A DNA stretch of 64,000 nt, taken from contig NZ_NIWU01000001.1 in NCBI RefSeq assembly GCF_002236105.1, positions 1,736,001 to 1,800,000 on the forward strand, read 5' to 3'. Under the pieces are notes generated by a model, which was given only the letters and a program-made list of their open reading frames with translations, did not search any database and had not been told where the DNA came from. A program made the position numbers and the translations under genes. This document shows, piece by piece, positions 27,058 through 35,439 of the stretch. Position 1 is the first letter of the stretch. Every line of letters begins with the position of its first letter. The stretch comes from Pseudomonas umsongensis. GTDB taxonomy: Bacteria; Pseudomonadota; Gammaproteobacteria; Pseudomonadales; Pseudomonadaceae.

Positions 27058-29688
27058 ATGACGTGTTTTTTTTACCGCATGCCTTTGCTGTCAGTCTTTC
27101 TCCTGACCGTTGCCATTTGGCCATTGAGTACCCGGGCGGCGGAGTGGGTCGCCAGCGTGGATGAACGCAGCGGCCTGCCCCAGGTCACGCGTGGTGGCAG
27201 CCCTGCCATGGCCTCTCAATTCGTCTTTTGGGGTGGCAACTGGGACTGGGCGGATTTCACCCCCTCGCTCAAGGTGATCTCGCCCTTTGTCTACGCCATG
27301 GAGGGCAAGAGCCAGAAGCTCGATTTCGATGCGACCGGGCAGATACGCAAGCAAGACGAGCAGACGTTGAGCATCAACCTTGTGCTGGATGCCCGCAGCC
27401 TCAAGACGAACGTGATGGGCGGGGGTATCGTCTTCAACTTCGACCCGGCCCTTGCCGAAGCAATGGGTGAGCCGGTGTTGCTGCCTGGCAACCGTGGCTG
27501 GACCTGGGGCAATGCCCAGGGGCGGCGCATCGAGATGCGCTTCGAACCCGCGCTGGCGAGGGTGTATTTCGAACCGGGTGATCGATCCCAGGTGCGGGCG
27601 TTTCTCTACAAGGACCGGATCAAGCCCGGTCGCGAAAACTTCAAAGCCACGTTCAGCGTATCTGGCGATGTGGTGCTGGGGCCGACCGCCGCCGAGCGCT
27701 TTGGAATTGCGGATCCGAAAAGCTGGCCGAGCGATCGACTGGACTGGAAAACCGCACCGGTCGACCTGTCCTTTCTCAATGCCCCGGAAAAACCTGCAGG
27801 CAAGCGTGGTTTCGTCAAGGCTGTGGGCGAGCAACTGCTGTTTGCCGACAACACCCCGGCGCGCTTCTGGGGCACCAACCTGTCGGCCTATACGTTATTT
27901 CAAACACCCGACGATGCGATCAAGCTGCAGGCCAAGCGTCTCTCGGCCCTGGGTTTCAATCTGGTGCGACTGCACCACCATGATTCGTGGTGGGTCCTTC
28001 CCAACATCTTCGGTGACGGCAGGAAAGTGCATGATACCCAGCGCCTGAGCGAAGAATCGCTGAAGAAGCTCGACTTGTGGATCAAGAGCCTCAAGGATGA
28101 GGGCATCTATGTATGGCTCGACATGCACGTTCAACGAGCCCTCTGGGCTAACGACAACATCTTTGCCTTCGATGAATTGCCGAAGAACGAGTATGGCATC
28201 GCCGACCTCAAGGGCTATGCGTACGTAAACGAGACGATCCAGCGGGCCATGAAACGCTTTGCCAAGGATTATCTGAGCCACGTGAACAGCTACACGGGCC
28301 TGGCCTACAAGGATGACCCGGCGGTTGCCGCCGTGCTGATCACCAACGAAAACGACATCACCCAACACTATGGCAACGCCCTGTTGCCCGACAAGTCCGT
28401 GCCCAAGCACAACGAACTGTACATGAAGGCTGCCAAAGCCTTCGCCAAACAGCACAACCTGCCTGAAGACCAGACCTGGCGATCCTGGGAGCCTGGCCCC
28501 GCCAAGCTGTTCCTCAACGACCTGGAACGGCGCTTCAACGTAGACATGATCGAGTCGTTGCGCGAGACCGGCGTGAAAGTGCCGATTGCCACGACCAGCA
28601 GTTGGGGCGGCAATGGCCTGAGCGCCCTGCCCGCCCTGACCGCCGGTGACGTGGTCGACGTGCATATCTACGGTGGCCCGGGGACCCTTGAGAAAAACCC
28701 GCTGGCCAGCGCCAGCCTGGTGGACTGGATTGGCGCCGGCCAGGTCGTCGGCAAACCCCTGACCGTCACCGAATGGAACAACGAACCCTTCCCGATAGCC
28801 GACCGCCACTCGCTGCCTCTGTACATGGCCGGCACGGCCAGCCATCAGGGCTGGGATGCGCTGATGCAATATGCCTATAGCCAGGAACCACTCACCGGGC
28901 AATCGGAGTCAGCCGGCAACTGGCACGCCTACAACGACCCGGCCATGTTGGCCACCCTGCCCGCCGCCGCCCTGCTTTATCGTCGCGGCGACGTTCACGA
29001 AGCCAAGACCAGCTATGTCTTCGCGCCGACGCCAGAAACCCTGTTCAACCAACGCATTACACCCGACAGCTCGGCCCTGCTGCGCACCGCCATGGAGAAA
29101 GGCAAGCTGCAAATTGCCATGCCACAGACGCCGCAACTGCCCTGGTTGCAACCAGGCATCATCGCCAGGAACGCACAGGTGTTCCACGACCCGGCACAGT
29201 CTCTATTGGACGCCACGGCCAGCGAATCCACCACGGACACCGGTGAACTCAAGCGCAACTGGAAACAAGGCCTCTACACCATCGATACGCCTCGCACCCA
29301 GGCGGCCACCGGCTGGATCGGCGGCAATTCGATCCAGTTGGGCAATATCCAGGTGCAACTCAAGACCGCCTACGCCAGCGTCGTGGTGCAAAGCCTGGAC
29401 GGCGTGCCCGTCGGCAAGTCCGCAGACCTGCTGATTTCCCTGGGCACCCGGGCTGTCCCCAAGGACAACGACAAGACGCCTTTCCATGTCGAGCCTCTGG
29501 AGGGCACGCTGTCCATCCAGGCCCCCCCGGGCTTGACGCTGTTCACCCAGGGCGGCCCCCTTGGGCAACTGGGGAAACTGCCTGCCACCTACCTGGATGG
29601 CCGCTACACCATCAAATTTGACGGCCTGCAGGCGTCCAATTGGTTATTGCTGAAAAAAGCATCGCAAGCGAGTGAAAATCTGAAGTGA
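27058..29688 (+). CDS. Secreted glycoside hydrolase (clan A, cellulase-like)
   Basis: 876 residues with a signal peptide (PLLSVFLLTVAIWPL, cleavage near TRAAE). An N-terminal beta domain is followed by a TIM-barrel part with FWGTNLSAYTLF and NLVRLHHHD. The likely acid/base is the Glu in ITNENDI (about residue 430) and the nucleophile the Glu in TVTEWNNEP (about 572), as in clan A enzymes. The C-terminal third is a beta-rich domain. It probably trims the polysaccharide made by this locus. A second start 21 bp downstream is possible. Confidence 0.8.
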   Translation: MTCFFYRMPLLSVFLLTVAIWPLSTRAAEWVASVDERSGLPQVTRGGSPAMASQFVFWGGNWDWADFTPSLKVISPFVYAMEGKSQKLDFDATGQIRKQDEQTLSINLVLDARSLKTNVMGGGIVFNFDPALAEAMGEPVLLPGNRGWTWGNAQGRRIEMRFEPALARVYFEPGDRSQVRAFLYKDRIKPGRENFKATFSVSGDVVLGPTAAERFGIADPKSWPSDRLDWKTAPVDLSFLNAPEKPAGKRGFVKAVGEQLLFADNTPARFWGTNLSAYTLFQTPDDAIKLQAKRLSALGFNLVRLHHHDSWWVLPNIFGDGRKVHDTQRLSEESLKKLDLWIKSLKDEGIYVWLDMHVQRALWANDNIFAFDELPKNEYGIADLKGYAYVNETIQRAMKRFAKDYLSHVNSYTGLAYKDDPAVAAVLITNENDITQHYGNALLPDKSVPKHNELYMKAAKAFAKQHNLPEDQTWRSWEPGPAKLFLNDLERRFNVDMIESLRETGVKVPIATTSSWGGNGLSALPALTAGDVVDVHIYGGPGTLEKNPLASASLVDWIGAGQVVGKPLTVTEWNNEPFPIADRHSLPLYMAGTASHQGWDALMQYAYSQEPLTGQSESAGNWHAYNDPAMLATLPAAALLYRRGDVHEAKTSYVFAPTPETLFNQRITPDSSALLRTAMEKGKLQIAMPQTPQLPWLQPGIIARNAQVFHDPAQSLLDATASESTTDTGELKRNWKQGLYTIDTPRTQAATGWIGGNSIQLGNIQVQLKTAYASVVVQSLDGVPVGKSADLLISLGTRAVPKDNDKTPFHVEPLEGTLSIQAPPGLTLFTQGGPLGQLGKLPATYLDGRYTIKFDGLQASNWLLLKKASQASENLK

Positions 29689-29759
29689 CGGCAAAGACCT
29701 TTTAAAGGACGGGTCAGCCGCCTTGCGCTGACACCGCAACAATATCAAGGAGAGGCGGC

Positions 29760-30737
29760 ATGAAATTCCTGGTGATTGGCGGCGCAGGCTACATCGGTTC
29801 ACACATGGTCAAGCAGTTGCTTGGCGCGGGGCACGAACTGGTGGTGGCGGACAACTTTTCCACGGGCTATCGCAGCGCGTTGCTGGGCGGAACACTGGTC
29901 GAGCTCGACATCGCCGACGCCCAGGCGCTGGACGCCTTGTTCGCCAGCCACCACTTCGATGCCGTGTTCCACTTCGCCTCCTTCATACAGGTGGGCGAAT
30001 CCGTCACCGAACCGGCCAAGTACTACCAGAACAACCTGGCGGCCACCCTGACGCTGCTCAAGGCCATGGTTCGCGCCGGGGTCAAACGCTTCATTTTCTC
30101 CTCGACCGCCGCCGTTTATGGCGACCCGCAATACGTGCCCATCGATGAAGCGCACCCCAAGGCCGCGATCAACCCCTATGGTCGCACCAAGTGGATGGTG
30201 GAGCAGATGCTGGAAGATTTCGACCGCGCCTACGGGCTCAAGTCGGTCTGCCTGCGCTACTTCAACGCCGCCGGCGCGGACCCTGACGGGCAGTTGGGTG
30301 AACGCCATGAACCGGAAACCCATCTGCTGCCGCTGATCCTGCAGGCCGCTTCCGGACGGCGCAAAACCATCACCGTCTATGGCTTTGACTACGACACGCC
30401 GGACGGCACCTGTATCCGCGACTACATCCACGTTTGTGACCTGGTGGCCGCGCACGCCCTGGCCGTGGACTATTTATTCAAGGGTGGCAGCAGCACGGCG
30501 TTCAACCTGGGCAATGGCCAGGGCTTCTCGGTGCAACAAGTGATCGACACCGCGCGCCGCGTGACCGGCCGGGACATCTACATCGGCGAAGCTTCACGCC
30601 GCGCTGGCGACCCGCCACGGTTGGTGGCGGATGCGTCCAGGGCCAACACACTGCTGGGCTGGCGACCGCAATACGCCCGGTTGGAACAGATCGTGGCGCA
30701 TGCCTGGGAGTGGGAGAGGAAGTATCCCTGGCATTGA
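29760..30737 (+). CDS. galE: UDP-glucose 4-epimerase
   Basis: 325 residues, extended SDR. NAD site GGAGYIGSH at 7-15, catalytic Ser/Thr region SSTAAVYGDP near 115 and the YxxxK pair in YGRTK near 141. It supplies UDP-galactose or a related sugar nucleotide for the polysaccharide. A GGAGAGG ribosome site precedes the ATG and an A-rich stretch (AACAATATCAAGGAG) overlaps it. Confidence 0.93.
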   Translation: MKFLVIGGAGYIGSHMVKQLLGAGHELVVADNFSTGYRSALLGGTLVELDIADAQALDALFASHHFDAVFHFASFIQVGESVTEPAKYYQNNLAATLTLLKAMVRAGVKRFIFSSTAAVYGDPQYVPIDEAHPKAAINPYGRTKWMVEQMLEDFDRAYGLKSVCLRYFNAAGADPDGQLGERHEPETHLLPLILQAASGRRKTITVYGFDYDTPDGTCIRDYIHVCDLVAAHALAVDYLFKGGSSTAFNLGNGQGFSVQQVIDTARRVTGRDIYIGEASRRAGDPPRLVADASRANTLLGWRPQYARLEQIVAHAWEWERKYPWH

Positions 30738-30770
30738 AGGTGGGCATATTTAGTCAACAGAGTCCGGGTA

Positions 30771-30950
30771 GGCTGCAAGGCCGCCTTCGCTGGCAAGCCA
30801 GCTCCCACAGTAGATCGAGTACATTCGTCAGCGACTGGTTGGCTGCAAGGCCGCCTTCGCTGGCAGGCCAGCTCCCACAGTAGATCGAGTACATCCGTCA
30901 GCGGTTGGTTGGCTGCAAGGCCGCCTTCCCTGGCAAGCCAGCTCCCACAG
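30771..30950. repeat. 70-bp tandem repeat, two and a half copies
   Basis: Copies begin at 30771, 30841 and 30911, each opening with GGCTGCAAGGCCGCCTTCGC and containing AGCTCCCACAG. The third is cut at 40 bp by an AAAAGC hexamer run (30949-30980). The unit holds a REP-like half (GGCCGCCTTC...GCTCCCACAG) plus a 30-bp spacer. Confidence 0.85.
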
Positions 30951-30980
30951 AAAAGCAAAAGCAAAAGCAAAAGCAAAGCG
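30949..30980. repeat. AAAAGC hexamer run
   Basis: About four to five tandem copies of the hexamer AAAAGC lie between the 70-bp repeats and the IS110-family element. A different hexamer run borders the IS remnant at 46872. Confidence 0.7.
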
Positions 30981-31084
30981 GCGTACATCCCCACCCGCTC
31001 TTCACCACTCATCAGGCCGAGCGTTAGCTCGCCTTCAGCTTTTGATCTTGATCTACCCGCCCCTTCACGCCCTGAGCCTGTCCG

Positions 31085-32353
31085 TCAACCTGAGACTACC
31101 TCCATCGGCGCCTCTACCAACGTGGATCCACGCCCCGTCAAAGCCTGCAAGTAAGCCTTTTCGTCATAGTAGGTGCTGGTTTTCCAGCACCTATAGACGA
31201 TTCTGATCCACTTGAAAGCGAGTGCTCTCAGGGTCGCCTGGTATGAGCAGCCTTTAGCCCGCTGCTGCCGATAATAAGCCTCGGCCCACGTTGATTGAGT
31301 GATGCTGTGAGCGGCCCATTCCACAAAGGTCTGACGCAAGAAGGTTGAGCATTGGTAGCGCCAATACACCACTGTCTTCTTGCCGCTACGCTGGGTCACG
31401 GGTGCGATTCCGGCATATCGCTGCATTGCATTGGCGTCGCTAAATCGATCACGCTGTTCACCAAAAGCCACCATCAGACGCGGTGCAAGATGTTGGCCGG
31501 CGCCAGGGAGTGCCTTGAAGATCGGGTAATCGGCCAAGCTGTTGGCCGTTTCTTGAATCTCGCGATCAAAATCCTTGAGCGTGCAAATGAGCCCTTTGAG
31601 TTGCGACGCCAAGGCTGTTGCGTACAACTGCGAAGGACGTATTACCCCCGGGTCCTGCGTCAAGGGCATCGCTTGGGTGATGATTTCCCAGCGCGTTTGA
31701 TTGAGTTGAGCGTGACGAGCGTTGTGCTCGTTAAAGAACTTGAGAAAAGTACTCTGGCGAGAGCGCTTGAGGTGTTCAAGCGTGGGCCAGCGCATCAGAA
31801 AGTCACAGAACACCACGCTGTCATGATTGCTAAACAGCTCCAGGGCCGCTGGATAGTACTGTTTGAGCGTACAGATCAGGCGGTTGCTGACCTTTACTCG
31901 CTCATCAACCAGTGCCCGTCGATGTTCTGTCAGGCTGGCCAAAATACGCATCGCCGGGCTTTGCGGCATCAGCTGCGCAAACCGTTGGGGATAGGTGAGC
32001 AACAACTCAAGCGCCCATTGCGCATCGGTCGGATCATCCTTGGCACCGCTGCCGACAAAGGCTTTACGGTGTTTGGCCAAGGTACTCGGATTGATGGGGA
32101 ACAGGCAAAAGAACTCGTACTTTTGCAGGGCCGCCACCAACGGGCCTTTGTTGAGCTCAAGAGCAATCGCAATCGGAGCGCCGTAGCGCTCAAATAACGA
32201 TTTCGCCCAGCGATCAATCGACTGGGGCGTGTGGTCGATCACAGAGAAGTGCCGCCGGGATTCCCCCGCGACCTGCAAACACACGTCGTGCTTGGTATCG
32301 GCCCAATCTATTCCGACATAAGCAGTGAATCTCTGAGACAGGAGCGTTTGCAT
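31085..32353 (-). CDS. IS110-family transposase (DEDD type)
   Basis: About 422 residues. The N-terminal RuvC-like DEDD domain shows YVGIDWADTKHDVC (first Asp), ALELNKG (Glu) and KDDPTDA (Asp pair). The C-terminal Transposase_20 domain has LPGAGQHLAPRLMVAFG and the RYAGIAPVTQRSGKK stretch with the conserved Ser. A GGAGG ribosome site sits 7 bases before the ATG at 32353. Full length, no frameshift seen, so possibly active. Confidence 0.92.
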   Translation of the reverse strand: MQTLLSQRFTAYVGIDWADTKHDVCLQVAGESRRHFSVIDHTPQSIDRWAKSLFERYGAPIAIALELNKGPLVAALQKYEFFCLFPINPSTLAKHRKAFVGSGAKDDPTDAQWALELLLTYPQRFAQLMPQSPAMRILASLTEHRRALVDERVKVSNRLICTLKQYYPAALELFSNHDSVVFCDFLMRWPTLEHLKRSRQSTFLKFFNEHNARHAQLNQTRWEIITQAMPLTQDPGVIRPSQLYATALASQLKGLICTLKDFDREIQETANSLADYPIFKALPGAGQHLAPRLMVAFGEQRDRFSDANAMQRYAGIAPVTQRSGKKTVVYWRYQCSTFLRQTFVEWAAHSITQSTWAEAYYRQQRAKGCSYQATLRALAFKWIRIVYRCWKTSTYYDEKAYLQALTGRGSTLVEAPMEVVSG

Positions 32354-32545
32354 CAACAACCTCCACCGGCGCTAAAGTACATGCAGGGACATGCATGCTT
32401 GCGTCCAGCGAAAGCGATATAGAGAGCCGTGTCGGGCTTTCCCTGAGTATTCGTTAGAGGGCGCAAGCGCACCTGTGGGCTCGAAAGTGAAGGGGTAATC
32501 ATCACGTGCTTGGGAGGCATATTCGTAGCCCACAGGTGCATGTTC
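32354..32545 (-). ncRNA. Possible IS110 5'-end bridge RNA region
   Basis: Non-coding DNA just upstream of the transposase. It contains a perfect 13-bp inverted repeat, GCACCTGTGGGCT at 32469-32481 and AGCCCACAGGTGC at 32527-32539, around a 45-base loop. IS110-group elements are known to encode a bridge RNA in their non-coding end. The fold and the strand are inferred only. Confidence 0.35.
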
Positions 32546-32625
32546 CTTCCTTGATAAAACTGACTTCCAGACGCTGAAGTATGGAAGAAGAAAGGAACGG
32601 ACAACCTATATCGGGAGGCTGAGCG

Positions 32626-32880
32626 GAGGTGTTCATCCGGGGATTGGCGCGCAGCGCCGTTCGACGCAGTCGAACACATCGCATGGAGGTGCCAGCGAAG
32701 CCAACCGGAGGGCGATGCCCCCGGATGAATGCCGGAGCGAAGGAACGCCGAGCCCTAGCGAGGGGCCGGACGCTGGGGCGAGCCTTTTTTTGCTTACTTT
32801 TTTTTGGCGTTTGAAAAAAAAGTGAGTCGCCGTAAGGGCGAAACCCTAAGTGGCCGTTACCGCAGCAATGGATATGTACA
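32626..32880. repeat. Structured intergenic element
   Basis: About 250 bp without a gene. TTCATCCGGGG (32632-32642) pairs perfectly with CCCCGGATGAA (32719-32729), enclosing hairpins at 32646-32658 and 32659-32675 (7-bp arms). A T-run and a second AT-rich hairpin follow at 32793-32826. I recall similar blocks recurring in Pseudomonas genomes. Rest of 32546-33043 holds a REP-like unit at 32905-32939 and a terminator. Confidence 0.55.
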
Positions 32881-32991
32881 CCTGAAAGACAATCACCAGC
32901 TTTCAGGCCGCCTTCGCCGGCAAGCCTGGCTCCTACAAGACTCTTACCCCAGTGAGGTATGGACCCAAGTATGTTCCCCAATCACCCAAAC

Positions 32992-33017
32992 AAAAATGCC
33001 CGGCAAAAGCCGGGCAT
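32992..33017 (-). terminator. Rho-independent terminator of the NCS1 permease gene
   Basis: ATGCCCGGC and GCCGGGCAT form a perfect 9-bp hairpin with a four-base loop, followed on the minus strand by TTTTT. It lies 27 bp after the permease stop. Confidence 0.88.
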
Positions 33018-33043
33018 CAAAGACAAACACCAGGACTCAAAAT

Positions 33044-34456
33044 TCAGTCGGTATAACTCAACTCAGAAGCCCTGCCCTCCTGAGTCCGCCCACGCGTAGC
33101 CAGGCAGTAATAGAGCGGACAAGTCACCACCAACCCCACCAACCAGGATAAATCCGCACCCTCGACCAGATTGGCATAAGGCCCCACATACAACGACGTG
33201 TTGGCAAACGGCAACTGCACAATGATCCCGATGAAATACGCCACGATCGCATGCAGATTGAAGCGCCCATACATCCCGCCATCCGCACGGAAAATCGAGG
33301 CAATGTCATACCGCCCACGCTTGATCACATAGAAGTCGATCAGGTTGATCGAAGCCCATGGCACCAGCACCAACAGCAATGCCAGGATCAGCCCGATGAA
33401 CTGCGAGATGAAATCCGCCGAAGCGCCCAATGCCACCACACAGCAACCCGCCAGCACACCGCTCGACAACATCACGCGCACCTTGATGCTCGGCGTCCAC
33501 TGACTGGCGAACGTCTGGATCGAGGTGATGATCGACAGCACCGCGCCATACAGATTCAAGGCGTTGTGGCTGATGATATTGAGCAGGAACAGCACCATCA
33601 GGATCGGTCCCAGCCAACCGGTGGATTGCTTCACCGCGGCCATCGCTTCAGTACCTTCCGGCGTCGCCAACACAGCCACCGCACCGAAGGTGAAGGACAG
33701 GATCGTGCCCAGGGTTGCCCCCAGGTAGGTGGCCCAGAACGGCTTGGCAATCCCGATATCCGCCGGCAGGTAACGCGAATAGTCCGACACGTAAGGCGAA
33801 AAGCTTATCTGCCAGATGATCCCCAGGGACACGGTGGCCAGCCAGCCGGACAGGTTAAAACCACCCCGGGTGAAAAAGTCCGCCGGCAGGTCATGGGCGA
33901 AGATGTAGAGGAACCCGGCGAGCAAGGCGCTGCCCATGACCCAGGTGCCGATGCGGTTGAGCGAATGGATGAAGCGGTAACCGATCACGCCGATCGCCGT
34001 GGCGCTGAGCGCTCCGATCAGGATGCTCGCCGGCACCGGTACCGAGGGCGCGATGCCGACAATCGACTTGCCCGCCAGGACGATGTTGGAGATGAAGAAG
34101 CCGACGTAGATCAGTGCGGCGAAGAACACGATCAGCAACGCGCCATAGCGGCCGAACTGGCCACGGCTCTGGACCATTTGTGGAATGCCCATGCGCGGCC
34201 CCTGCGCCGAGGCCAAGGCAATCACCAGCCCGCCCACCATGTGCCCGAGGGCAATCGCCAGCAGCCCCCAAAACAGGTCGAGATGGAACACCTGGACCAC
34301 CATGGCACCGGTAACGATGGGCAGCGGCGCGATGTTGGTGCTGAACCACAGGGTGAAGAGATCGCGGGCCTTCCCATGGCGCTCTGCGAGTGGAACGTAA
34401 TCGACCGTGTGATTTTCAATCAACGGGTCTTGCCGGGACATCTGGGACATATGCAT
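33044..34456 (-). CDS. NCS1-family nucleobase/hydantoin-type permease
   Basis: 470 residues, about 12 membrane segments. Typical NCS1 features: ENHTVDYVPLAERHG at the N terminus, an LFTLWFSTNIAP first helix and SFSPYVSDYSRYLP in the middle. The family imports cytosine, purines, hydantoins, allantoin or uracil with a cation. It is divergent from the flavin reductase gene and has a TGGTATTCCA palindrome at 34541-34550 upstream. Alternative starts at 34450 and 34441 exist. The substrate is probably the N-heterocycle degraded by the genes to the right. Confidence 0.9.
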   Translation of the reverse strand: MHMSQMSRQDPLIENHTVDYVPLAERHGKARDLFTLWFSTNIAPLPIVTGAMVVQVFHLDLFWGLLAIALGHMVGGLVIALASAQGPRMGIPQMVQSRGQFGRYGALLIVFFAALIYVGFFISNIVLAGKSIVGIAPSVPVPASILIGALSATAIGVIGYRFIHSLNRIGTWVMGSALLAGFLYIFAHDLPADFFTRGGFNLSGWLATVSLGIIWQISFSPYVSDYSRYLPADIGIAKPFWATYLGATLGTILSFTFGAVAVLATPEGTEAMAAVKQSTGWLGPILMVLFLLNIISHNALNLYGAVLSIITSIQTFASQWTPSIKVRVMLSSGVLAGCCVVALGASADFISQFIGLILALLLVLVPWASINLIDFYVIKRGRYDIASIFRADGGMYGRFNLHAIVAYFIGIIVQLPFANTSLYVGPYANLVEGADLSWLVGLVVTCPLYYCLATRGRTQEGRASELSYTD

Positions 34457-34540
34457 GAACTCGAGTTTGTCTGTTCTTATCTTTGTATGAAGCCAAACCG
34501 GGGGGACTCTCTGGCCGCCCCTCAGATGCGCACCATATTA

Positions 34541-34550
34541 TGGTATTCCA
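34541..34550. promoter_or_regulatory. Putative GntR-type operator (permease side)
   Basis: TGGTATTCCA, one mismatch from the perfect palindrome found at 35375. It lies about 85 bp before the permease start and is preceded by the same ATTA. Confidence 0.5.
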
Positions 34551-34713
34551 ACATTTGCACAAGACTGATTCGGTCTTTAAGCGCCCATCTGATCCGGCAT
34601 CCTCCGGCCAATCTGCACCTATTGCCTAGCTGAAAGCCCCGCAAACACTGACTTAAAGACCAAAGGCATACGTTTATCGGACGACCAAAAAAGCCCTTGC
34701 AAACGTTGTATTA

Positions 34714-34723
34714 CGGTATACCA
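34714..34723. promoter_or_regulatory. Putative GntR-type operator (flavin reductase side)
   Basis: CGGTATACCA, about 50 bp before the flavin reductase start codon, preceded by ATTA as in the other two copies. Confidence 0.55.
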
Positions 34724-34773
34724 TCAGACCTACAAACTCATAAAAACCACGTTCCACTCCCGAGGACAGTCCA

Positions 34774-35259
34774 ATGATCGATGCCGCCATCTACAAACAA
34801 GTCATGGGCTCGTTCCCGTCCGGCGTCTGCGTGATCACCACACTCGATGACGATGGGCAGGTCGTCGGCCTGACCGCCAGCGCCTTCAGCTCGCTGTCGA
34901 TGGACCCGGCCCTGGTGCTGTTCTGCCCTAACTACAGCTCGGACTCCTACCCGGTCCTGATCAGGAACAAACGTTTCGCCATTCATGTGCTATCCGGCGG
35001 CCAGCAGAGCGAAGCCTATGCCTTCGCACGCAAGGGCAAGGACAAGGCGCAAGGCATCGAGTGGACGTTGAGCGAACTCGGCAACCCGATCCTGGCCAAC
35101 GCCACGGCGGTTATCGAATGCGAACTGTGGCGCGAGTATGAAGGGGGCGACCACGCGATCATGGTCGGCGCAGTGAAGAACCTGATCGTGCCCCAACACA
35201 ATGCCGGGCCACTGGTGTATTGCCACGGCAAGATGGGTGCCTTGCCCGTTCTGGCCTGA
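34774..35259 (+). CDS. Flavin reductase (HpaC/RutF-like)
   Basis: 161 residues, the normal length for the flavin reductase-like domain. FPSGVCVITTLDDDGQVVG near 13, then LTASAFSSLSMDPALVLFC with the flavin-contact Ser/Thr residues. It would deliver reduced FMN to a two-component monooxygenase, most likely the luciferase-like enzyme encoded next. Comparable pairs are RutF/RutA in uracil degradation and HpaC/HpaB. A GAGGACAG ribosome site precedes the ATG. Confidence 0.88.
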   Translation: MIDAAIYKQVMGSFPSGVCVITTLDDDGQVVGLTASAFSSLSMDPALVLFCPNYSSDSYPVLIRNKRFAIHVLSGGQQSEAYAFARKGKDKAQGIEWTLSELGNPILANATAVIECELWREYEGGDHAIMVGAVKNLIVPQHNAGPLVYCHGKMGALPVLA

Positions 35260-35265
35260 CACAGC

Positions 35266-35342
35266 AAAAGATCGCAGCCTTCGGCAGCTCCTACAGGGAG
35301 TATGTGAGCTTTTGTAGGAGCTGCCGAAGGCTGCGATCTTTT
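35266..35342. repeat. REP inverted pair (GATCGCAGCC family)
   Basis: Two inverted units with AAAAGATCGCAGCC ends outward between the flavin reductase and luciferase-like genes. It ends about 30 bp before the third GntR-like palindrome. Confidence 0.8.
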
Positions 35343-35374
35343 GATCTGATAGATTTTGCAGTATAACCGTATTA

Positions 35375-35384
35375 TGGTATACCA
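35375..35384. promoter_or_regulatory. Putative GntR-type operator (monooxygenase side)
   Basis: TGGTATACCA, a perfect 10-bp palindrome about 55 bp before the luciferase-like gene, within an AT-rich promoter-like stretch (GTATAACCGTATTATGG). Confidence 0.6.
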
Positions 35385-35439
35385 ATAATCAACAGCCCCG
35401 CAGTCGACGGGTCGACCACAAGAGATTCGAGGTAGCGTC

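Larger units (their letters stand above)
31051..32545 (-). mobile_element. IS110-family insertion sequence, complete-looking copy
   Basis: Contains one full transposase gene and non-coding ends. The left limit is set by the sequence shared with the remnant at 46921-47102 (182 bp nearly identical). The right limit is not visible; it may lie within about 200 bp beyond the transposase start, where a strong 13-bp-arm hairpin occurs. REP-like sequences flank both sides, as IS110-family elements of Pseudomonas often insert in REPs. Confidence 0.7.
34457..34773. promoter_or_regulatory. Divergent promoter region with two GntR-like palindromes
   Basis: This gap lies between the permease and flavin reductase genes. 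It carries ATTATGGTATTCCA (centre about 34545) near the permease and ATTACGGTATACCAT (centre about 34719) near the reductase. The pattern TGGTATACCA fits the GntR-family operator consensus. No gene is seen. Confidence 0.6.

Noticed and set aside
30771..30980. Tandem repeats as a CRISPR array
   Set aside because: Repeat-plus-spacer unit of 70 bp is itself identical from copy to copy, so there are no variable spacers, and no cas genes are near.
32804..33151. Short plus-strand frame in the structured element
   Set aside because: Lies in repetitive intergenic DNA with a T-run and hairpins, and overlaps the permease gene end.
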